From Pseudomonas marincola (GTDB lineage: Bacteria; Pseudomonadota; Gammaproteobacteria; Pseudomonadales; Pseudomonadaceae), in the NCBI RefSeq assembly GCF_900116605.1, contig NZ_FPBC01000008.1, positions 186,001 through 250,000 on the forward strand: 64,000 nucleotides of DNA, written 5' to 3'. A program made the translations under genes and the position numbers. Within the stretch, counting starts at the first letter, position 1. Each line of letters starts with the position of its first letter. This document shows, one piece after another, positions 33,237 through 43,033 of the stretch. The notes beneath the pieces were generated by a model that had not been told where the DNA came from, made no database searches, and worked only from the letters and a program-made list of their open reading frames with translations.

Positions 33237-34934
33237 ATGAATAACGGCTTACTCGCACTTCTCGCCTTCTCGCCGATTCTGCTGGCCGCGATTCTGCTGA
33301 TCGGCCTGCGCTGGCCGGCAAAACGCGCCATGCCGCTGGTTTACCTGCTGACTGCCGCCGTTGGCTTGTTTGCATGGGACATGACGTTCAATCGCGTATT
33401 GGCCTCAACCATTCAGGGCCTGCTGATTACCCTCGGTTTGCTGTGGATCATCTTCGGCGCAATCCTGCTACTCAACACCCTCAAACACTCCGGCGGCATC
33501 ACTGCTATTCGCGCAGGCTTCGCCACCATCAGCCCGGACCGCCGCATTCAGGCGATCATCATTGCCTGGCTGTTTGGTTGCTTCATTGAGGGCGCCTCTG
33601 GCTTCGGCACACCGGCTGCAATTGCTGCGCCGCTGCTCGTCGCTATCGGCTTCCCTGCCATGGCCGCCGTCCTCATGGGCATGCTGGTCCAGAGCACACC
33701 GGTGTCGTTCGGCGCGGTTGGCACGCCAATCATCGTCGGCGTCAGCACCGGCCTCGACAGCAACGCCATTGGCGCACAGTTGGCTGAACACGGCTCATCA
33801 TGGGCTCAGTTCCTGCAACTGATTACCAGTGAAGTTGCCATCATCCACGCCATTGTCGGCACTGTTATGCCGCTGTTCATGGCCATGATGCTGACGCGCT
33901 TCTTCGGTCAGGAGAAAAGCTGGAAGGCAGGCCTCGCAGTCATGCCGTTCGCCATTTTCGCCGGCCTGGCATTTACCATTCCTTACGCCCTCACCGGCGT
34001 GTTCCTCGGCCCTGAGTTCCCGTCACTGATTGGCGGCCTTACAGGCCTGGCGATTGTCACCACCGCTGCCCGTTTCGGCTTCCTGGTACCGAAAACCTCG
34101 TGGGATTTTGCACCGGCTAAAGACTGGCCAGCAGAGTGGATCGGCACCGTTGAAATGAAGCTCGAAGAACTCACGCAAAAGCCTATGAGTTCGCTGCGCG
34201 CTTGGCTGCCTTACGTACTGGTGGGCGCCCTGTTGGTCATCAGCCGCGTATTCCCGGAAGTCTCCGCCGCACTCAAAGCTGTGGTCATCAACTTCCCGGA
34301 CTTGATGGGCGAAGCAGGCGTCAGCGCCAACTTCCAGCCGTTGTATCTGCCAGGCGGTATTCTGGTTGCAGTGGTTATCGCCACCTTCTTCCTGCACGGC
34401 ATGCGTGTTCGTGAACTGACTGCAGCCGTTAAAGAGTCGAGCAGTGTTCTGCTCAGCGCGGGTTTCGTTCTGCTGTTCACCGTGCCGATGGTGCGTATTC
34501 TGATCAACTCGGGCGTTAACAGCGCCGACATCGCCAGCATGCCAATTGTCATGGCTCGCTGGGTCGCGGACAGCGTTGGCGGCATCTATCCGCTGCTGGC
34601 GCCAAGCATCGGTGCACTCGGCGCATTCATCGCCGGCTCCAACACTGTCAGCAACATGATGTTCAGTCAGTTCCAGTTTGGCGTGGCGCATACGCTCGGC
34701 ATGTCCGGCGCACTGATTGTCGCGGTACAAGCCATCGGCGCAGCGGCTGGCAACATGGTCGCGATTCACAACGTGGTCGCCGCCTCTGCCACAGTCGGCC
34801 TGCTCGGTCGCGAAGGCACTACATTGCGCAAGACAATCTGGCCTACGCTGTACTACGTTCTGTTTACCGGCCTGATTGCCCTGTTTGCCGTCTATGGCCT
34901 GGGCATTACCGACCCGTTAATGCTCGCCCAGTAA
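33237..34934 (+). CDS. lldP: L-lactate permease LldP (LctP family)
   Basis: Inner-membrane lactate/proton symporter, 565 residues with about thirteen hydrophobic segments. Recognisable LctP stretches: FIEGASGFGTPAAIAAPLLV (about 112-131), LMGMLVQSTPVSFGAVGTPI (about 146-165) and the C-terminal FIAGSNTVSNMMFSQFQFG (about 464-482) with AAAGNMVAIHNVVAASATVG (about 501-520). First gene of lldPDE; lldD follows after 138 bases that include a weak hairpin. Confidence 0.96.
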   Translation: MNNGLLALLAFSPILLAAILLIGLRWPAKRAMPLVYLLTAAVGLFAWDMTFNRVLASTIQGLLITLGLLWIIFGAILLLNTLKHSGGITAIRAGFATISPDRRIQAIIIAWLFGCFIEGASGFGTPAAIAAPLLVAIGFPAMAAVLMGMLVQSTPVSFGAVGTPIIVGVSTGLDSNAIGAQLAEHGSSWAQFLQLITSEVAIIHAIVGTVMPLFMAMMLTRFFGQEKSWKAGLAVMPFAIFAGLAFTIPYALTGVFLGPEFPSLIGGLTGLAIVTTAARFGFLVPKTSWDFAPAKDWPAEWIGTVEMKLEELTQKPMSSLRAWLPYVLVGALLVISRVFPEVSAALKAVVINFPDLMGEAGVSANFQPLYLPGGILVAVVIATFFLHGMRVRELTAAVKESSSVLLSAGFVLLFTVPMVRILINSGVNSADIASMPIVMARWVADSVGGIYPLLAPSIGALGAFIAGSNTVSNMMFSQFQFGVAHTLGMSGALIVAVQAIGAAAGNMVAIHNVVAASATVGLLGREGTTLRKTIWPTLYYVLFTGLIALFAVYGLGITDPLMLAQ

Positions 34935-34945
34935 ACTGATAAACC

Positions 34946-34970
34946 AGCCCCGCCTTTCGAGGCGGGGCTT
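34946..34970 (+). terminator. Hairpin between lldP and lldD
   Basis: Stem AGCCCCGCC / GGCGGGGCT around TTTCGA without a long T tract; more likely an attenuating or mRNA-stabilising hairpin inside the operon than a full terminator. Confidence 0.45.
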
Positions 34971-35072
34971 AGTCAATTACGGCGCACAATAATGCGCCCG
35001 GCCTTGGCAACCGGCACATCCAATTGCCCCCTTGCCCGGCCATTCGTTGATTAAATTACAGGTTGTTCATCT

Positions 35073-36218
35073 ATGATCATTTCTGCCTCGACCGATTACC
35101 GCGCCGCCGCAAAAAGCAAGCTGCCACCGTTCCTGTTTCACTACGCCGATGGCGGCGCTTACGCCGAACACACCCTGCGCCATAACGTCTCCGACCTCTC
35201 GGAAATTGCTCTGCGCCAGCGCGTGTTGCGCAACATGAGCGAGCTGAACCTCGAAACCCAACTGTTCAACGAAACCTTGTCGATGCCGGTAGCGTTGGCA
35301 CCGGTTGGCCTCACGGGCATGTTCGCCCGTCGCGGTGAAGTACAGGCCGCGCGCGCAGCTGCCGCCAAAGGTATCCCGTTCACCCTGTCGACCGTTTCGG
35401 TGTGCCCGATTGAAGAAGTTGCCCCGGCAATCAATCGCCCGATGTGGTTCCAGTTGTACGTTCTCAAAGATCGCGGCTTCATGAAGAACGCACTTGAGCG
35501 CGCCAAGACCGCTGGCGTGACCACACTGGTTTTCACCGTGGACATGCCAACGCCAGGCGCTCGCTACCGTGACGCCCACTCCGGCATGAGCGGCCCGAAT
35601 GCTGCCATGCGCCGTATGCTGCAAGCCATGACGCATCCGCAGTGGGCCTTCGATGTTGGTTTGATGGGCCGCCCGCACGACCTGGGCAACATCTCGACCT
35701 ATCGCGGCAACCCGACCGGTCTGGCGGATTACATTGGCTGGCTGGCCAATAACTTCGACCCGTCGATCTCCTGGAAAGACCTGGAGTGGATCCGTGATTT
35801 CTGGGACGGCCCGATGATCATCAAAGGCATTCTCGACCCCGAAGATGCCAAAGACGCAGTCAAGTTCGGCGCCGACGGCATTGTCGTCTCCAACCACGGC
35901 GGGCGTCAGCTCGACGGCGTTCTGTCCAGCGCCCGCGCCATGCCGGCCATTGCCGACGCAGTAAAGGGCGACCTGAAGATTCTCGCCGACTCGGGTATCC
36001 GCAGCGGCCTCGATGTGGTCCGCATGATCGCGCTGGGCGCCGACACCGTGATGCTCGGCCGCGCCTTCCTTTACGCACTCGCCGCTGCCGGTGAAGCAGG
36101 CGTGAGCAATCTGCTCGACTTGTTCGAGAAAGAAATGCGCGTGGCCATGGTGCTCACCGGCGCCAAGTCGATCAGCGAAATCAGCGCGGAATCGCTGGTT
36201 CGCGAACTGGGCCGCTAA
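35073..36218 (+). CDS. lldD: FMN-dependent L-lactate dehydrogenase LldD
   Basis: Membrane-associated quinone-linked enzyme oxidising L-lactate to pyruvate; alpha-hydroxy-acid oxidase family. In 381 residues: the N-terminal substrate Tyr in [20 protein letters not shown] (about 7-26), [11 protein letters not shown] near 74-84, the catalytic His in [11 protein letters not shown] (His about 276), and the FMN phosphate site [19 protein letters not shown] near 305-323. Middle gene of lldPDE. Confidence 0.97.
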   Translation: MIISASTDYRAAAKSKLPPFLFHYADGGAYAEHTLRHNVSDLSEIALRQRVLRNMSELNLETQLFNETLSMPVALAPVGLTGMFARRGEVQAARAAAAKGIPFTLSTVSVCPIEEVAPAINRPMWFQLYVLKDRGFMKNALERAKTAGVTTLVFTVDMPTPGARYRDAHSGMSGPNAAMRRMLQAMTHPQWAFDVGLMGRPHDLGNISTYRGNPTGLADYIGWLANNFDPSISWKDLEWIRDFWDGPMIIKGILDPEDAKDAVKFGADGIVVSNHGGRQLDGVLSSARAMPAIADAVKGDLKILADSGIRSGLDVVRMIALGADTVMLGRAFLYALAAAGEAGVSNLLDLFEKEMRVAMVLTGAKSISEISAESLVRELGR

Positions 36219-36289
36219 ACACACGCTGCATTGAGCCACTGGATACGGCCGCTGTTGCGGCCGGCAATAATTGCAACACTGGAGCACAC

Positions 36290-39100
36290 ATGGGTCTGCC
36301 TGCCGTATTTCTCAGCGAAGTTGAACGCCTGATTCCCCGTGAACGACGTTTTGACGACCCATTGTCGACACTGGCATTCGGCACCGATGCAAGCTTCTAC
36401 CGGCTGATTCCCAAGCTGGTGATTCGCGTCGAATCCGAAGCGGAAGTTGTCGCGGTATTGAAGTTGGCAGCAGCGCAGAGTGTTTCGGTGACGTTCCGTG
36501 CTGCCGGCACCAGTTTGTCCGGTCAGGCACTCAGCGATTCAGTGCTGATCGTGCTGGGCGACAATTGGAATGGCCGCGAGATCCTCCAGCAAGGCGCGCA
36601 GATCCGTCTGCAACCGGGCGTAATCGGCGCCAATGCCAACGCCGTGCTGCTGCCGTTCCAGCGCAAGATTGGCCCAGACCCTGCTTCGATCAACGCCTGC
36701 AAAATTGGCGGTATCGTCGCCAACAATGCCAGCGGCATGTGCTGCGGCACCGCGCAAAACAGCTACAACACGTTGGCGGGCATCCGTATCGTGCTCGCCG
36801 ATGGCAGCGTCCTCGACACCGAAGACAGCGCCAGTGTTGCCGCCTTTGAACAGAGCCACGCCGCGCTGCTTGAGCAACTTGCGGAACTTGCCCGCGCCAC
36901 TCGTAACAACAGTGAATTAGCGAGCAAGATTCGCCACAAATACCGCCTGAAGAACACCACGGGTTTATCGCTTAACGCGCTGGTCGATTTCGACCAGCCG
37001 CTGGAAATTCTCAGCCACTTGATGGTCGGCTCCGAAGGCACCCTGGGCTTCATCAGCTCGGTGACCTACAACACCGTGCCCGATCACCCACACAAGGCCA
37101 GCGCCTTGGTGGTATTCCCCGATGTTGAGAACTGCTGCCGCGCCGTTACCGTACTCAAAGCCCAGCCGGTTTCAGCGGTGGAACTGCTGGACCGCCGCAG
37201 CCTGCGCTCAGTCGAAAACAAAGCCGGCATGCCGGACTGGGTCAAAAACCTGTCCGATAACGCCTGCGCCTTGCTGATTGAATCGCGCGCCGCCAGCCAG
37301 AGTTTGCTGCATGAGCAACTGACTCAGGTAATGGCCTCGCTCAGCAGTTTCCCGGTTGAGAAACAGGTCGATTTCAGCGAAGACCCGGTGGTGTACAACC
37401 AGCTGTGGCGTATTCGCAAAGACACCTTCCCGGCCGTTGGCGCCGTGCGCGAAACCGGCACCACGGTCATTATTGAAGATGTCACCTTCCCCGTTGAACA
37501 ACTGGCTGAAGGGGTTAACCGCCTGCTGCAACTGTTCGACAAGCATCAATACGACGAAGCCATCATTTTCGGCCACGCCTTGGAAGGCAACCTGCACTTT
37601 GTGTTCACTCAGGGCTTCGACTCGCCCGAGCAAGTCGCCCGCTACGAAGCCTTCATGCAGGATGTCGCGCAACTGGTCGCAGTCGAATTTGGCGGCTCAC
37701 TCAAGGCTGAGCACGGCACCGGCCGCAACATGGCGCCGTTCGTTGAGCTTGAGTGGGGCAAAGATGCCCATCAGCTTATGTGGCAGATCAAGCGCCTGCT
37801 CGACCCGCAAGGCATTCTGAATCCGGATGTGGTGTTGTCCAACGATCCGCACATTCACCTAAAAAACCTCAAGCCGCTGCCCGCCGCCGATGAGATCGTC
37901 GACAAATGCATCGAGTGCGGCTTTTGCGAACCGGTATGCCCGTCGCGCGAACTGACATTAAGCCCGCGCCAGCGCATCGTTATCTGGCGCGACATTCAGG
38001 CCAAAAAGCGCGCCGGCATCGACACCACAACGCTCGAGCGTGACTATCAGTACCAAGGCGTCGACACCTGCGCGGCGACTGGCCTTTGCGCCCAGCGTTG
38101 CCCGGTAGGCATCAACACTGGCGACTTGGTGCGTAAATTACGCGCTCGCGATGCCAACAACACTGGCACTGCCAACTGGCTGGCCAAGCATTTCGACGGC
38201 GCGATCAAAGGCACACGTTTCACCCTGATGGCCGCCAACATGGCGCGCCAGCTACTCGGCCCGAAGAACCTTGCAAGCCTGAGCCACAACCTCACAAAAA
38301 TCAGCGCCAACCGACTGCCGCAATGGACACCGGCCATGCCACAAGCGGCTCGTCCAATTCGCCTGAACACCCAGCAAGTGACTGATTCGCGACCTCGCGT
38401 GGTCTACCTCACTGCCTGTGTTTCACGCGCGATGGGCCCGGCATTCAGCGACCGCGAACAAGTCCCGCTGATTGATAAAACCCGCGCTTTGCTCGAGAAA
38501 TCAGGTTTTCAGGTGGTATTCCCGGCGGAACAAGGCAGCCTCTGCTGCGGCCAGCCATTCGCCTCGAAAGGCTATGCAGAGCAAGCCGATCGCAAGCGCA
38601 GCGAACTGATAGATGCCTTGCTCGAAGCCAGCCGCGGTGGGCTTGATCCGATTTATTGCGACACCAGCCCCTGCACCCTGCGTTTGCTGCAAGATGGCCT
38701 TGATGAACGCCTTAAACTGCACGACCCGGTGAAGTTCATTCGTGAGCACATGCTCGACCGCCTGGAGTTCACCCCGCAAGCAGAGCCGGTGGCGATTCAC
38801 GTAACGTGCAGCACCCAACACCTGGGCGAAGCTCAAGGCCTGATTGACATTGCCAAGCGCTGCAGCGAGCAGGTGGTCATCCCGGAAGGCATTCATTGCT
38901 GCGGCTTTGCCGGTGACAAAGGCTTCACCACACCGGAACTGAATGCTCACGCACTGCGCAGCCTGAAAAGTGCAGTGCAGATTTGCGATGAAGGCATCTC
39001 CACCAGCCGCACCTGTGAAATCGGCCTGAGCCACCACGCCGGTATCGATTACCACAGCCTGGTGTATCTGGTAGACCGCGTAACCCGCGCAAGAGCCTGA
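36290..39100 (+). CDS. lldE: FAD/Fe-S D-lactate dehydrogenase LldE (Dld-II type)
   Basis: Large NAD-independent D-lactate dehydrogenase (936 residues), the third lldPDE product in P. aeruginosa; elsewhere called dld. Order of domains: FAD_binding_4 (about 35-200, with AAGTSLSGQALSDS and KIGGIVANNASGMCCGTAQN), FAD oxidase C-terminal domain (about 240-520), two 4Fe-4S motifs CIECGFCEPVC (about 540) and CAATGLCAQRC (about 594), and two CCG domains (LCCGQPFASKG about 755, HCCGFAGDKGF about 868). It fuses in one chain what LutABC or GlcDEF-type enzymes split. LldD and LldE together let the cell use both lactate enantiomers. Confidence 0.94.
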   Translation: MGLPAVFLSEVERLIPRERRFDDPLSTLAFGTDASFYRLIPKLVIRVESEAEVVAVLKLAAAQSVSVTFRAAGTSLSGQALSDSVLIVLGDNWNGREILQQGAQIRLQPGVIGANANAVLLPFQRKIGPDPASINACKIGGIVANNASGMCCGTAQNSYNTLAGIRIVLADGSVLDTEDSASVAAFEQSHAALLEQLAELARATRNNSELASKIRHKYRLKNTTGLSLNALVDFDQPLEILSHLMVGSEGTLGFISSVTYNTVPDHPHKASALVVFPDVENCCRAVTVLKAQPVSAVELLDRRSLRSVENKAGMPDWVKNLSDNACALLIESRAASQSLLHEQLTQVMASLSSFPVEKQVDFSEDPVVYNQLWRIRKDTFPAVGAVRETGTTVIIEDVTFPVEQLAEGVNRLLQLFDKHQYDEAIIFGHALEGNLHFVFTQGFDSPEQVARYEAFMQDVAQLVAVEFGGSLKAEHGTGRNMAPFVELEWGKDAHQLMWQIKRLLDPQGILNPDVVLSNDPHIHLKNLKPLPAADEIVDKCIECGFCEPVCPSRELTLSPRQRIVIWRDIQAKKRAGIDTTTLERDYQYQGVDTCAATGLCAQRCPVGINTGDLVRKLRARDANNTGTANWLAKHFDGAIKGTRFTLMAANMARQLLGPKNLASLSHNLTKISANRLPQWTPAMPQAARPIRLNTQQVTDSRPRVVYLTACVSRAMGPAFSDREQVPLIDKTRALLEKSGFQVVFPAEQGSLCCGQPFASKGYAEQADRKRSELIDALLEASRGGLDPIYCDTSPCTLRLLQDGLDERLKLHDPVKFIREHMLDRLEFTPQAEPVAIHVTCSTQHLGEAQGLIDIAKRCSEQVVIPEGIHCCGFAGDKGFTTPELNAHALRSLKSAVQICDEGISTSRTCEIGLSHHAGIDYHSLVYLVDRVTRARA

Positions 39101-39104
39101 GCGA

Positions 39105-39135
39105 ATGGCGGTGGGCTAATACCACTCACCGCCAT
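39105..39135 (+). terminator. Hairpin after lldE
   Basis: Inverted repeat ATGGCGGTG / CACCGCCAT, 13-base loop, beginning 4 bases past the lldE stop; no T tract, so termination is uncertain. Confidence 0.4.
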
Positions 39136-39216
39136 CCCAATCTGTGCTGACCAACGGACATGAGCGTTTTTAACAGCGCTCTATACTCAGCGATGTCCGT
39201 CCACAGGAGAGCTATC

Positions 39217-39462
39217 ATGCGTAGATTTGCACTATTGCTTACTGCCGCCCTGCTAAGCACTTCAGCCTGGGCCAACCACTGCCCTGCTGATATGGCTAAG
39301 ATCGATGCCGAGCTTGCCAGCAACCCACCGAGCGACCCAACTGTTTTAGCCGAAGTGAAAAAACTGCGTGCCGAAGGTGAGGAGCTACACAAGGCGGGGG
39401 ATCATGCCAAGTCGATGGAAACGCTCGCTAAAGCCCAAGCGCTGCTTGACGCCAACGAGTAA
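39217..39462 (+). CDS. Small periplasmic protein of unknown function
   Basis: 81 residues from ATG 39217, chosen for the AGGAG site 8 bases upstream; the frame opens 19 codons earlier without one. A clear signal peptide (MRRFALLLTAALLSTSAWA) is followed by a mature part starting NHCPADM and continuing as charged helices (VLAEVKKLRAEGEELHKAGD). It resembles short helical periplasmic proteins seen in pseudomonads, but I cannot name a function. It converges on the sensor kinase gene with 49 bases between stops. Confidence 0.8.
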   Translation: MRRFALLLTAALLSTSAWANHCPADMAKIDAELASNPPSDPTVLAEVKKLRAEGEELHKAGDHAKSMETLAKAQALLDANE

Positions 39463-39511
39463 AAGGACACGTCGGGCGCAGGTCAATAGTGCGCCCGACG
39501 CCTTCACCGCC

Positions 39512-42010
39512 TCACTCAGGCAAAGCGCTCTGCAGGTCCACCCAGAAACAACTACCCTGCCCCTCTTCACTGCGAAAGCCAATCTCGCCGCCCATCAACT
39601 GCGCCAACTCTCTGCTCAAGACCAGGCCAATACCGGTGCCGGGAATCGTTGAGCTTTCGCGTCCCAAACGCTGAAACGGCTGAAACAACTGCTGTTGTTG
39701 CTCCTCGCTCAGCCCCACTCCGTCGTCCTCGACCCAGAGCCGGACGCAGTCTGAACGCATCTCATAACCCAGCGTGATCAAACCGCTTTCACGGCTGTAC
39801 TTCATTGCGTTGGATAGCAAGTTCAGCAGTACCTGACGCAAACGCCGGGCATCCGCTTGCACACACAACGCTGAGTCTGCAGGCACTTGCACATCAATGC
39901 GCAGACCACGCTGTTGCAGCTCTGGCAAAATCAGTTCGGCGCAACCGTGCAGCACTCCGGCAATTTTTACCGGCTGCATCTGCAATTGCTGAGGGCGATT
40001 TTCAATGCTCGATAGATCCAGTACGTCATCCACCAAAGCGGCAAGATGACGGCTCGCATTGATGATTTCCCGCGCATAATCAGCTTCTTGCTGCGCGTTT
40101 TCACGTTCTTGTGCATCGACCTCGATCAGTTGCGCAAAACCTTGAATCGCATTCAACGGCGTGCGCAGTTCGTGGCTCATGCTCGACAAAAAACGGCTCT
40201 TCGACTGGCTGGCATCCTGCGCCTGCAAACTGGAGAGGCGCAGCGCTTCCTGGGTTTCCTTGAGCCCGCTGATATCAACGTGCGTGCCCGCCACACGCAA
40301 TGGTTTGCCTGCCTCATCACGCTCAAGTACGCGGCCTCGGCTGAGCAACCAGACGTAATGCATATTGGCATCGGCAAAGCGATACTCAGCCTCGTAGTGA
40401 TCCTCGCCGCTGGCGGCAAACTGCTCGCGTAAATGGCGCACCCGCTCCAAATCATTCGGGTGAACGCGCTCATTGAATTCAGCCATCGTCATGCGCTTAT
40501 CTGCCAGACTGAAGCGCTTGCAGAAACGCTCACTCACCGAAATCATCAGCAAGTCGGCCTCAATCAGCCACATACTTTCAGTGGTACTTTCAACCACCAC
40601 CCGCAGCAGCTTTTCCGCATCGAGGCGCTGTATCTCACTCGCCTGTAATTGTTCACCCGCTTGAGTGACTGCAGCCTCGATTGCAGCCAATTCTTCAATT
40701 CTGCTGCTGTCACCCACGGTCTGATACTGGCCCTGACCCAGCTGGCGCATGCGCACCACAATCCCGCCAACACCTTGAATCAACTCCCGCCCCAAATGCC
40801 TGGAGCGCAGCCACATCCACAGAATAAACAGCAGATAAAACAGCACCAGCCCACCGATTAACCAGTAGCCAATCTTGTCGTACTTCGCCGCCAGCATATT
40901 GGTTTCGTTGAGTATTTTTTCTTCATCAACCACCAATAACAGCCGCCAGCCGGTCTGCTCAATCTCACTCCAGACCACTAACTGCTTGCGACCGCCCAAC
41001 TCCAACTCCATGACTTTGGGCCGATCTGCAGCTATGGCGGCAATCAACGGCTGCATATCCGCACGCGATGCCAGATTAAAATCTTCGGGCTTAAGCACTT
41101 CACGACGAATCGCTTCGGCATAGGAATAGTCGGTAAGTTCGCGCAGACCAAAGTCACGCTCACCCGGCGGCGGCAGCGCCATGATGTTGTTATCTTTATT
41201 AAGCAACACCGCGTACCCCTGCCAAGGCACCTGCAAATTATTGATCTGGTCGAGCACCATGTTGATGGTCACATCAAGGCCAACAACGCCCTCAAGAAAA
41301 TCCCCCTGATAAACCGGAGCAACCGCCGACATAATCCAGCCTAACCCGGCAGGGTCAACATACACATCGGTCCACACCACGCGGCGTGAAGGGTTGTGCG
41401 TGGCATCGGCACGGTAATAGAAGTTGTACCTGGGGATGAACATGTCTGCCGGGTAGCGCTGCAATACATCGAAGTAAGGATAGATGCGGTTGTAGCTGTC
41501 CCAAGTATTGAAATACAACGCAGCGACACTCGAGTCGTTCTCATGCATGGAGCGCATCAACGGGTCCAGTTGAGACAGGCGCAGCGCCTTGGCATGGTCT
41601 TGTTTGGCAACTGGCGTTGCACTGGAATAGAAGGACGCCGCACGGCCATCGTCACTGCGGCTGTAGAACACGCCGTCGTCTGACAACGCATGACGACCCT
41701 GCTCAACGGCATCCGGCGTGTACGCCTTGTTGGCAAGCGCTCGCGCCGTTGCATCAGCGAATATCTTGGCCTGCTGACTAACAGCTTGCAGGTGAATATC
41801 AATCACATCACTTTCACGCGTGGCCGCTGCCGAAAGCGTGGCCAATGCGTTTTCTTGCAGGTGACCAACCTGCGCCTCACGGATCGCCTCGTTACCGACC
41901 AGAAAAACCGTAACAAGTACGAACTCGACCAGAATCAGCGGAATCAAAGCGCTCTGAACAAACGCCCGCCAAATCCATCGACGCAAGGGGTAGCGCTGTG
42001 CGCGCAACAT
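39512..42010 (-). CDS. Membrane sensor histidine kinase with dCACHE-like and PAS domains (orphan)
   Basis: 832 residues. Membrane helix 1 (about 15-39), a large periplasmic double-Cache-like sensor region (about 40-375, including VDVYVDPAGLGWIMSAVAPVYQG-type Cache sequence near 215), helix 2 (about 378-397, YWLIGGLVLFYLLFILWMWL), a HAMP-like linker, a PAS/PAC domain (about 480-590, ending AGKPLRVAGTHVDISGLKE), the HisKA box SMSHELRTPLNA (phospho-His about 611) and HATPase_c with NLLSNAMKYS, EDDGVGLSEE and GTGIGLVLSRELAQLMGG. No receiver domain and no response regulator beside it. The signal sensed is unknown; Cache sensors of this type often bind small organic ligands. Confidence 0.9.
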   Translation of the reverse strand: MLRAQRYPLRRWIWRAFVQSALIPLILVEFVLVTVFLVGNEAIREAQVGHLQENALATLSAAATRESDVIDIHLQAVSQQAKIFADATARALANKAYTPDAVEQGRHALSDDGVFYSRSDDGRAASFYSSATPVAKQDHAKALRLSQLDPLMRSMHENDSSVAALYFNTWDSYNRIYPYFDVLQRYPADMFIPRYNFYYRADATHNPSRRVVWTDVYVDPAGLGWIMSAVAPVYQGDFLEGVVGLDVTINMVLDQINNLQVPWQGYAVLLNKDNNIMALPPPGERDFGLRELTDYSYAEAIRREVLKPEDFNLASRADMQPLIAAIAADRPKVMELELGGRKQLVVWSEIEQTGWRLLLVVDEEKILNETNMLAAKYDKIGYWLIGGLVLFYLLFILWMWLRSRHLGRELIQGVGGIVVRMRQLGQGQYQTVGDSSRIEELAAIEAAVTQAGEQLQASEIQRLDAEKLLRVVVESTTESMWLIEADLLMISVSERFCKRFSLADKRMTMAEFNERVHPNDLERVRHLREQFAASGEDHYEAEYRFADANMHYVWLLSRGRVLERDEAGKPLRVAGTHVDISGLKETQEALRLSSLQAQDASQSKSRFLSSMSHELRTPLNAIQGFAQLIEVDAQERENAQQEADYAREIINASRHLAALVDDVLDLSSIENRPQQLQMQPVKIAGVLHGCAELILPELQQRGLRIDVQVPADSALCVQADARRLRQVLLNLLSNAMKYSRESGLITLGYEMRSDCVRLWVEDDGVGLSEEQQQQLFQPFQRLGRESSTIPGTGIGLVLSRELAQLMGGEIGFRSEEGQGSCFWVDLQSALPE

Positions 42011-42102
42011 ACATACCTCGTCCTGAAGTCGAAGCTTCCTGCCTGAAGGGCCCTAATCATAACTGGTGTTTCAGCCCCGTGCAGGCTTGATCATCAGCAC
42101 GG

Positions 42103-42132
42103 TCGACGTTAGCCATGGTTTGGCTGTACAAT
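42103..42132 (+). promoter_or_regulatory. Candidate ssrA promoter
   Basis: TCGACG (42103-42108), 18-base spacer, TACAAT (42127-42132), 20 bases before the mature tmRNA 5' end, which leaves room for a short precursor leader removed by RNase P. Confidence 0.5.
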
Positions 42133-42152
42133 TGCCCTGCAACGACAGTTTT

Positions 42153-42539
42153 GGGGCCGATTAGGATTCGACGCCGGTAGCGAAACTCGAGGGGCATGCC
42201 GAGTGGGTAACAGAACTCGTAAATCCACTGTTGCAAACTTTATAATTGCCAATGATGACAATTACGGTGCCCAACTAGCTGCGTAAGCAGCCTAGTCGCA
42301 CTTCTGGTAGCTTCGGCTCCAGCAATCATTAGGGGATGTCTGTAAACCCGAAATGATTGTCATATAGAACAGAATCGCCGCGTAGTACGTTGTGGACGAA
42401 GTGGCTAAAACTTACACAACTCGCCCAAAGCACCCTGCCCGTCGGGCGGCCAAGGGTTAACTTAATAGACACGGCTAAGCATGTAGAACCGACAGCGGAG
42501 AACTGGCGGACGGGGGTTCAAATCCCCCCGGCTCCACCA
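42153..42539 (+). ncRNA. ssrA: Transfer-messenger RNA (tmRNA)
   Basis: 387-nt one-piece tmRNA that frees stalled ribosomes. The 5' end GGGGCCGATTAGGATTCGAC and the 3' end with T-loop GGTTCAAATCC and GGCTCCACCA pair as the tRNA-like acceptor. The tag reading frame starts at GCC 42248 and ends TAA 42286, encoding ANDDNYGAQLAA, whose C-terminal LAA is the ClpXP recognition end. Partners smpB and sspB are both in the window. The 3' end from 42514 on lies within the island's attachment repeat, so the last 26 bases were probably restored by the inserted DNA. Confidence 0.98.
42514..42532 (+). repeat. attL, left copy of the island attachment repeat
   Basis: GGGTTCAAATCCCCCCGGC inside the T-arm/acceptor strand of ssrA, followed by TCCACCA. 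It is identical to 60432-60450. Confidence 0.9.
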
Positions 42540-42556
42540 AATAAGCGTTAAGAATC

Positions 42557-42590
42557 AGGCACTTAGCGAATAGCTACAGTGCCTTTTTTG
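42557..42590 (+). terminator. Terminator just inside the island, now serving ssrA
   Basis: AGGCACT-TAGC / GCTAC-AGTGCC hairpin with TTTTTTG, 18 bases after the tmRNA CCA. Because it lies on the island side of attL, it would replace the original ssrA terminator. Confidence 0.7.
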
Positions 42591-42696
42591 TGCCTTTTAG
42601 GGCTGTTTTGGCTGGGTTATGCCAGCTTTATGACAGCCCCCTGCCCGCGAAGCCTATCCGCGGCTGCCGCCTTTACCTCAACAACCAAGAAAACGT

Positions 42697-42721
42697 TTTC
42701 CGTCGCTTTTTTGGTTTGAAA
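42697..42721 (+). repeat. Shared motif, copy 1 (upstream of alpA-like gene)
   Basis: TTTCCGTCGCTTTT followed by TTGGTTTGAAA. The same 14 bases and a near-identical continuation recur at 57122-57146 in the same direction, upstream of the xis/int genes: 22 of 25 positions agree. Confidence 0.6.
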
Positions 42722-42784
42722 TCGCGCCCCAAAGCGCTGTCGGGGGTATTAAATCTGTGTCGGCTTACACACAGAGACCCACAC

Positions 42785-43033
42785 ATGCCGACACATGCCC
42801 CCAAGAAATACCTGATTAGTCACACCTCTCTGCAGCACTGCTTTGACAAGAGCCGCTCCGGCCTCGAAAAGCTGCGCGAAACCGACCCCAGCTTCCCTCG
42901 CCCCATCAAATTTGGCCCGAGCAAACAGGCTGGCGTTTACTTCGTCGTCGCGGAGGTGGAGGCCTGGCTGGAGAGCAAGATCAGCGAGCGTGATGGCGTC
43001 ACTCAGGATCTCTCCGAGAGAGATGAGCAATGA
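42785..43033 (+). CDS. AlpA-family phage/island regulator
   Basis: 82-residue winged-helix protein of the AlpA/excisionase superfamily. Core: KYLISHTSLQHCFDKSRSGL (about 8-27), FPRPIKFGPSKQAGVYFV and VEAWLESKI, the usual MerR-like pattern of recognition helix and wing. I start at ATG 42785 (MPTHAPKKYLISHTS); the frame opens 65 codons earlier but that part is unlike the family. AlpA relatives activate integrase genes or act as excisionases in islands. Its stop overlaps the next start (ATGA), so it is coupled with the DUF3987 gene. Confidence 0.82.
   Translation: MPTHAPKKYLISHTSLQHCFDKSRSGLEKLRETDPSFPRPIKFGPSKQAGVYFVVAEVEAWLESKISERDGVTQDLSERDEQ

Noticed and set aside
34946..34970. A full terminator separating lldP from lldD
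   Set aside because: The stem is strong but no T tract follows, and lldP-lldD-lldE is a known operon; kept only as an intra-operon hairpin.
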